Shown piece after piece: positions 7,236 to 8,991 of a stretch of 8,991 nucleotides of DNA; within the stretch, counting starts at the first letter, position 1, and the number at the start of each line of letters is the position of its first letter. The stretch lies in assembly GCA_002702945.1 (NCBI GenBank), contig PADF01000065.1, forward strand, positions 1 to 8,991, written 5' to 3'. A program made the translations under genes and the position numbers. The notes under the pieces are model-generated. The model was given only the letters and a program-made list of their open reading frames with translations, was not told the origin of the DNA and ran no database searches. The DNA comes from Methanobacteriota archaeon. GTDB lineage: Archaea; Thermoplasmatota; Poseidoniia; Poseidoniales; Poseidoniaceae.

Positions 7236-8614
7236 GATGTGGCCTCCGCAAGAGATGACTTTCGGTTAATGTGAATAATCGTGTCAGTCACATCACTAGC
7301 CACTCTCTTAAGAAGAGTTGGATTTATGTCCCTTTCAGTGGAAAGAACCATTTCACTAAGTTGATTTGAGGGGAATGGACCTTCACGATTACAAATCCAA
7401 GTTGCAATCTCTCTAGAAAAAGCCCCTAATTGCATATTTTCATCGCTTGAATTATCGCTACTCGACCATTGTTCAGATAATTGTTCTAGGGTTCGGTAAA
7501 TGAATGCTCTAAACATGCCTTGATTTCGATCCGTTAATGCAGACATAAACTTCTTTTCTATATCAGAAATTAATTCTTCACTTCTTAGAATTGTATTTCC
7601 ATAATCCCATTCTACTCCTAGTTTATGGGCGACCTTTATCCAATACTCCATTCCTAACAATTCTTGGCGATTATTTATTCCAGAAGATTCGATTGAAGGA
7701 GGCCATGAAAAATCCATAATCTTGACTGGTTCAGCGATTGGAATAACATTGGAGGAATTGAATGTTGGTTCTATATTTCTAATCGTCGATATGATTAGTG
7801 AAGGGCTAATATCCTGCTTTTCCCATTGATCGAATGATAAAAGATTAACACGTGAGGATAATTCTAAATCTCTTTGTGATGCAGTCGAAGGATTTCTAGA
7901 GAAAACTGTGATATTTTCATGTCCTTGTAGAAGAAGAACTTCTACAGCTTTACGTCCCATGTCACCAAATCCTAAAACTACGCACAATGGATTATTTTCT
8001 TTTGACAGAACCTCTTCGATTGCAGTAGATGCTAAATTTAGCATAGATTCTGTTGTTTGGTTAAAGCCGAATTCTTTTCTTAAAAGACGGTTAGCGGATA
8101 TAATGTGGCTGAAAAATGAGGAATTTATATCACTGATTAAACCATTTTCATTGTGTAACGAAATTGAGCCCCTAAACTGCGACATTACTTGTAACTCTCC
8201 GATAATAAATGAGTCTAGACCGCTACAGACTTTGACAAGATGACGCCAAACATCAATTCCTTGATATCTTTCAAAAAGTGATTTATCTTGATTGAAAACA
8301 CTCATAACGCATCTTTCTAATTCATCACAATTGGTTCCAAATCCAACATAAAGAACTCGATTACAGGTCGAGAATTCAAAAACATCAGAACCAAGATTAT
8401 TTTTCAATTTTCTAATGAGTTCAATTCTAGATTCCTTAGACAAACCCTCTGATGTAAATTTCTTGACATAATCAATATTTGATGAATTAATTTTCATTGA
8501 GATCATACTGACGCTATTCATTAAGGATTCAGCGTCATATGATTTTCCATCAATCATGTGAGAGAATTTAGACAACTTGGTCAAATCGATATTAGGTGTA
8601 CCTAAATTTGACAT
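7232..8614 (-). CDS. hemA: Glutamyl-tRNA reductase, divergent, with N-terminal extension
   Basis: It reduces glutamyl-tRNA(Glu) to glutamate-1-semialdehyde with NADPH, the first and usually controlled step of C5-type heme synthesis. It has 460 residues. The catalytic block FSTCNRV (81-87) holds the thioester nucleophile C84. WRHLVKVCSGLDSFIIGELQ (123-142) gives the conserved His (H125) and the SGLDS...GE motif. An NADPH-binding segment VVLGFGDMGRKAVE is at 212-225, followed by a helical C-terminal dimerisation region (about 345-455). Oddities: the catalytic domain seems to begin near residue 36, leaving a roughly 35-residue extension; the usual His-x-x-A-P-V motif near the start is not evident; the C-terminal part is divergent. 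GGAGG (8626-8622) seven bases before ATG 8614 supports the long start. It heads the operon, next to the only sizeable regulatory gap. Confidence 0.93.
   Translation of the reverse strand: MSNLGTPNIDLTKLSKFSHMIDGKSYDAESLMNSVSMISMKINSSNIDYVKKFTSEGLSKESRIELIRKLKNNLGSDVFEFSTCNRVLYVGFGTNCDELERCVMSVFNQDKSLFERYQGIDVWRHLVKVCSGLDSFIIGELQVMSQFRGSISLHNENGLISDINSSFFSHIISANRLLRKEFGFNQTTESMLNLASTAIEEVLSKENNPLCVVLGFGDMGRKAVEVLLLQGHENITVFSRNPSTASQRDLELSSRVNLLSFDQWEKQDISPSLIISTIRNIEPTFNSSNVIPIAEPVKIMDFSWPPSIESSGINNRQELLGMEYWIKVAHKLGVEWDYGNTILRSEELISDIEKKFMSALTDRNQGMFRAFIYRTLEQLSEQWSSSDNSSDENMQLGAFSREIATWICNREGPFPSNQLSEMVLSTERDINPTLLKRVASDVTDTIIHINRKSSLAEATS
7243..7247 (-). promoter_or_regulatory. hemCD ribosome binding site supporting a TTG start
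   Basis: GGAGG lies seven bases before TTG 7235, within the 3' end of hemA. The start and the hemA stop share TTGA, a typical coupled junction. The HemC motif RIGTR begins at residue 5, so the N-terminus cannot lie much further downstream. Confidence 0.8.
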
Positions 8615-8664
8615 TTAATTCCCTCCAACTTCGCTGAGCAGTCGTCCCTTATGAACTTGAATGG

Positions 8665-8699
8665 TTTTTGACTAAAAATAATCTATCTGATATCAAAAA
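8665..8699. repeat. Inverted repeat in the hem promoter region
   Basis: TTTTTGA (8665-8671) and TCAAAAA (8693-8699) are perfect 7-base arms around 21 bases. An 8-base palindrome, TGATATCA (8688-8695), overlaps the right arm. It brackets one of the TATA-like stretches, so an operator role is possible. In AT-rich DNA such repeats also arise by chance. Confidence 0.35.
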
Positions 8700-8703
8700 T
8701 ATA

Positions 8704-8730
8704 GAATAATATTCTTATTTAGGATTATTC
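8704..8730. repeat. Inverted repeat just after the upstream membrane gene
   Basis: GAATAAT and ATTATTC form perfect 7-base arms around 13 bases, starting at the base next to the membrane-protein stop. Its hemA-distal position could make it a weak terminator of that gene or an upstream operator. A tight palindrome, AGAATA-A-TATTCT (8703-8715), lies at one end and is the better candidate for a dimeric repressor site. Confidence 0.35.
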
Positions 8731-8991
8731 TCATAACTCGATTTTAGGTTTTATTTTGCTATTTTTTGTGTATTTATACGTAAACATTGCTGATAATGCA
8801 AATGTTATCTGTAATATTGCAAAAAGAATGTTCCACGATAATGTGAATATTAGTCTTGGATATTCAGATGAAAAAGCCAATATGTTGACACAACCTAGGA
8901 TTAGAAGAAGTTGAGAAATAACATAAGGAGATAGTAAAACTCCATTTTTTCTTATTTCATACATCATAAGAGTTGAAAAAATAAATATTGG
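8731..8991 (-). CDS. C-terminal part of a multi-pass membrane protein (partial, cut by the window edge)
   Basis: The frame ending at TGA (8733-8731) has no stop up to the right edge, giving 86 residues. There is an ATG pair at 8967/8964, but no Shine-Dalgarno precedes it. The eight codons upstream (PIFIFSTL) are hydrophobic and run into it, so the true start is probably beyond the window. Two full membrane helices are visible at about 23-40 (VISQLLLILGCVNILAF) and 46-71, after what looks like the end of a third at 1-11. The tail is lysine-rich (YKYTKNSKIKPK), consistent with a cytoplasmic C-terminus. No family is recognised. It lies 116 bp upstream of hemA on the same strand, but the AT-rich gap argues against it being in the hem operon. 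Confidence 0.6.
   Translation of the reverse strand, partial: PIFIFSTLMMYEIRKNGVLLSPYVISQLLLILGCVNILAFSSEYPRLIFTLSWNILFAILQITFALSAMFTYKYTKNSKIKPKIEL

Larger units (their letters stand above)
8615..8730 (-). promoter_or_regulatory. Promoter/leader region of the hem operon
   Basis: This 116-bp AT-rich gap between the upstream membrane gene stop and hemA is the only non-coding stretch of any size, so the operon promoter probably lies here. Reading the minus strand, TATA-like stretches are TATATTTT (8703-8696) and TATTTTTA (8680-8673). As archaeal TATA boxes they would give leaders of very roughly 60 and 35 bases. A convincing bacterial -35/-10 pair was not found. The part next to hemA holds GGAGG (8626-8622) and no riboswitch-like fold that I can recognise. 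Which element is used cannot be decided by eye. Confidence 0.45.

Noticed and set aside
7908..8243. 111-codon plus-strand open frame opposite hemA
   Set aside because: Overlaps the GluTR catalytic and NADPH motifs on the other strand and shows no protein-like features.
8615..8664. Riboswitch or attenuator in the hemA leader
   Set aside because: The stretch is short and I see no conserved cobalamin-type box, long GC stem or T-run; nothing beyond the SD can be supported.

Overview
The window is almost entirely one minus-strand operon for tetrapyrrole (heme) biosynthesis. Read 5'->3' on the minus strand, the order is hemA (8614-7232), a hemC-hemD fusion (7235-5544), hemB (5543-4572), hemL (4562-3273), hemE (3270-2236), hemF (2236-1325) and a hemY-type protoporphyrinogen oxidase (1310-54). 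Together these seven genes cover eight enzymatic steps, every step from glutamyl-tRNA to protoporphyrin IX. Only ferrochelatase (iron insertion) is absent from the window.

The genes overlap by 1-4 bases or lie 0-14 bases apart, and most starts have a clear Shine-Dalgarno (SD) of the GGAGG or GAGGTGA type 4-8 bases upstream. This points to one polycistronic message with translational coupling. Two genes (hemCD and hemB) begin with TTG. The only gene-free stretch of note is 8615-8730 (116 bp), an AT-rich region with two inverted repeats. It is the likely promoter/leader. Upstream of it on the same strand is the C-terminal end of a small multi-pass membrane protein that runs off the right edge. 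At the left edge a possible plus-strand gene tail ends convergently at the hemY stop.

The organism is not certain. The DNA is AT-rich, the coding is dense, and there are strong GGTGA-type SD sites, TTG starts and a divergent glutamyl-tRNA reductase. This would suit a marine planktonic euryarchaeote (for example Marine Group II/Poseidoniales), and argues against Bacteroidota, which seldom use SD. An AT-rich bacterium cannot be excluded from the sequence alone. Use of HemF and HemY, with no HemN in view, implies heme synthesis tied to oxygen and hence an aerobic lifestyle. If the host is archaeal, the hemE-hemF-hemY tail is notable, because most archaea make heme by the siroheme (Ahb) route.

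How the genes work together: HemA reduces Glu-tRNA to glutamate-1-semialdehyde. HemL converts that to 5-aminolevulinate, and HemB condenses two of these to porphobilinogen. The HemC half of the fusion makes the linear tetrapyrrole and its HemD half closes it to uroporphyrinogen III. HemE then decarboxylates it to coproporphyrinogen III, HemF makes protoporphyrinogen IX, and HemY oxidises that to protoporphyrin IX. No RNA genes, CRISPR, insertion sequences or phage genes were seen.
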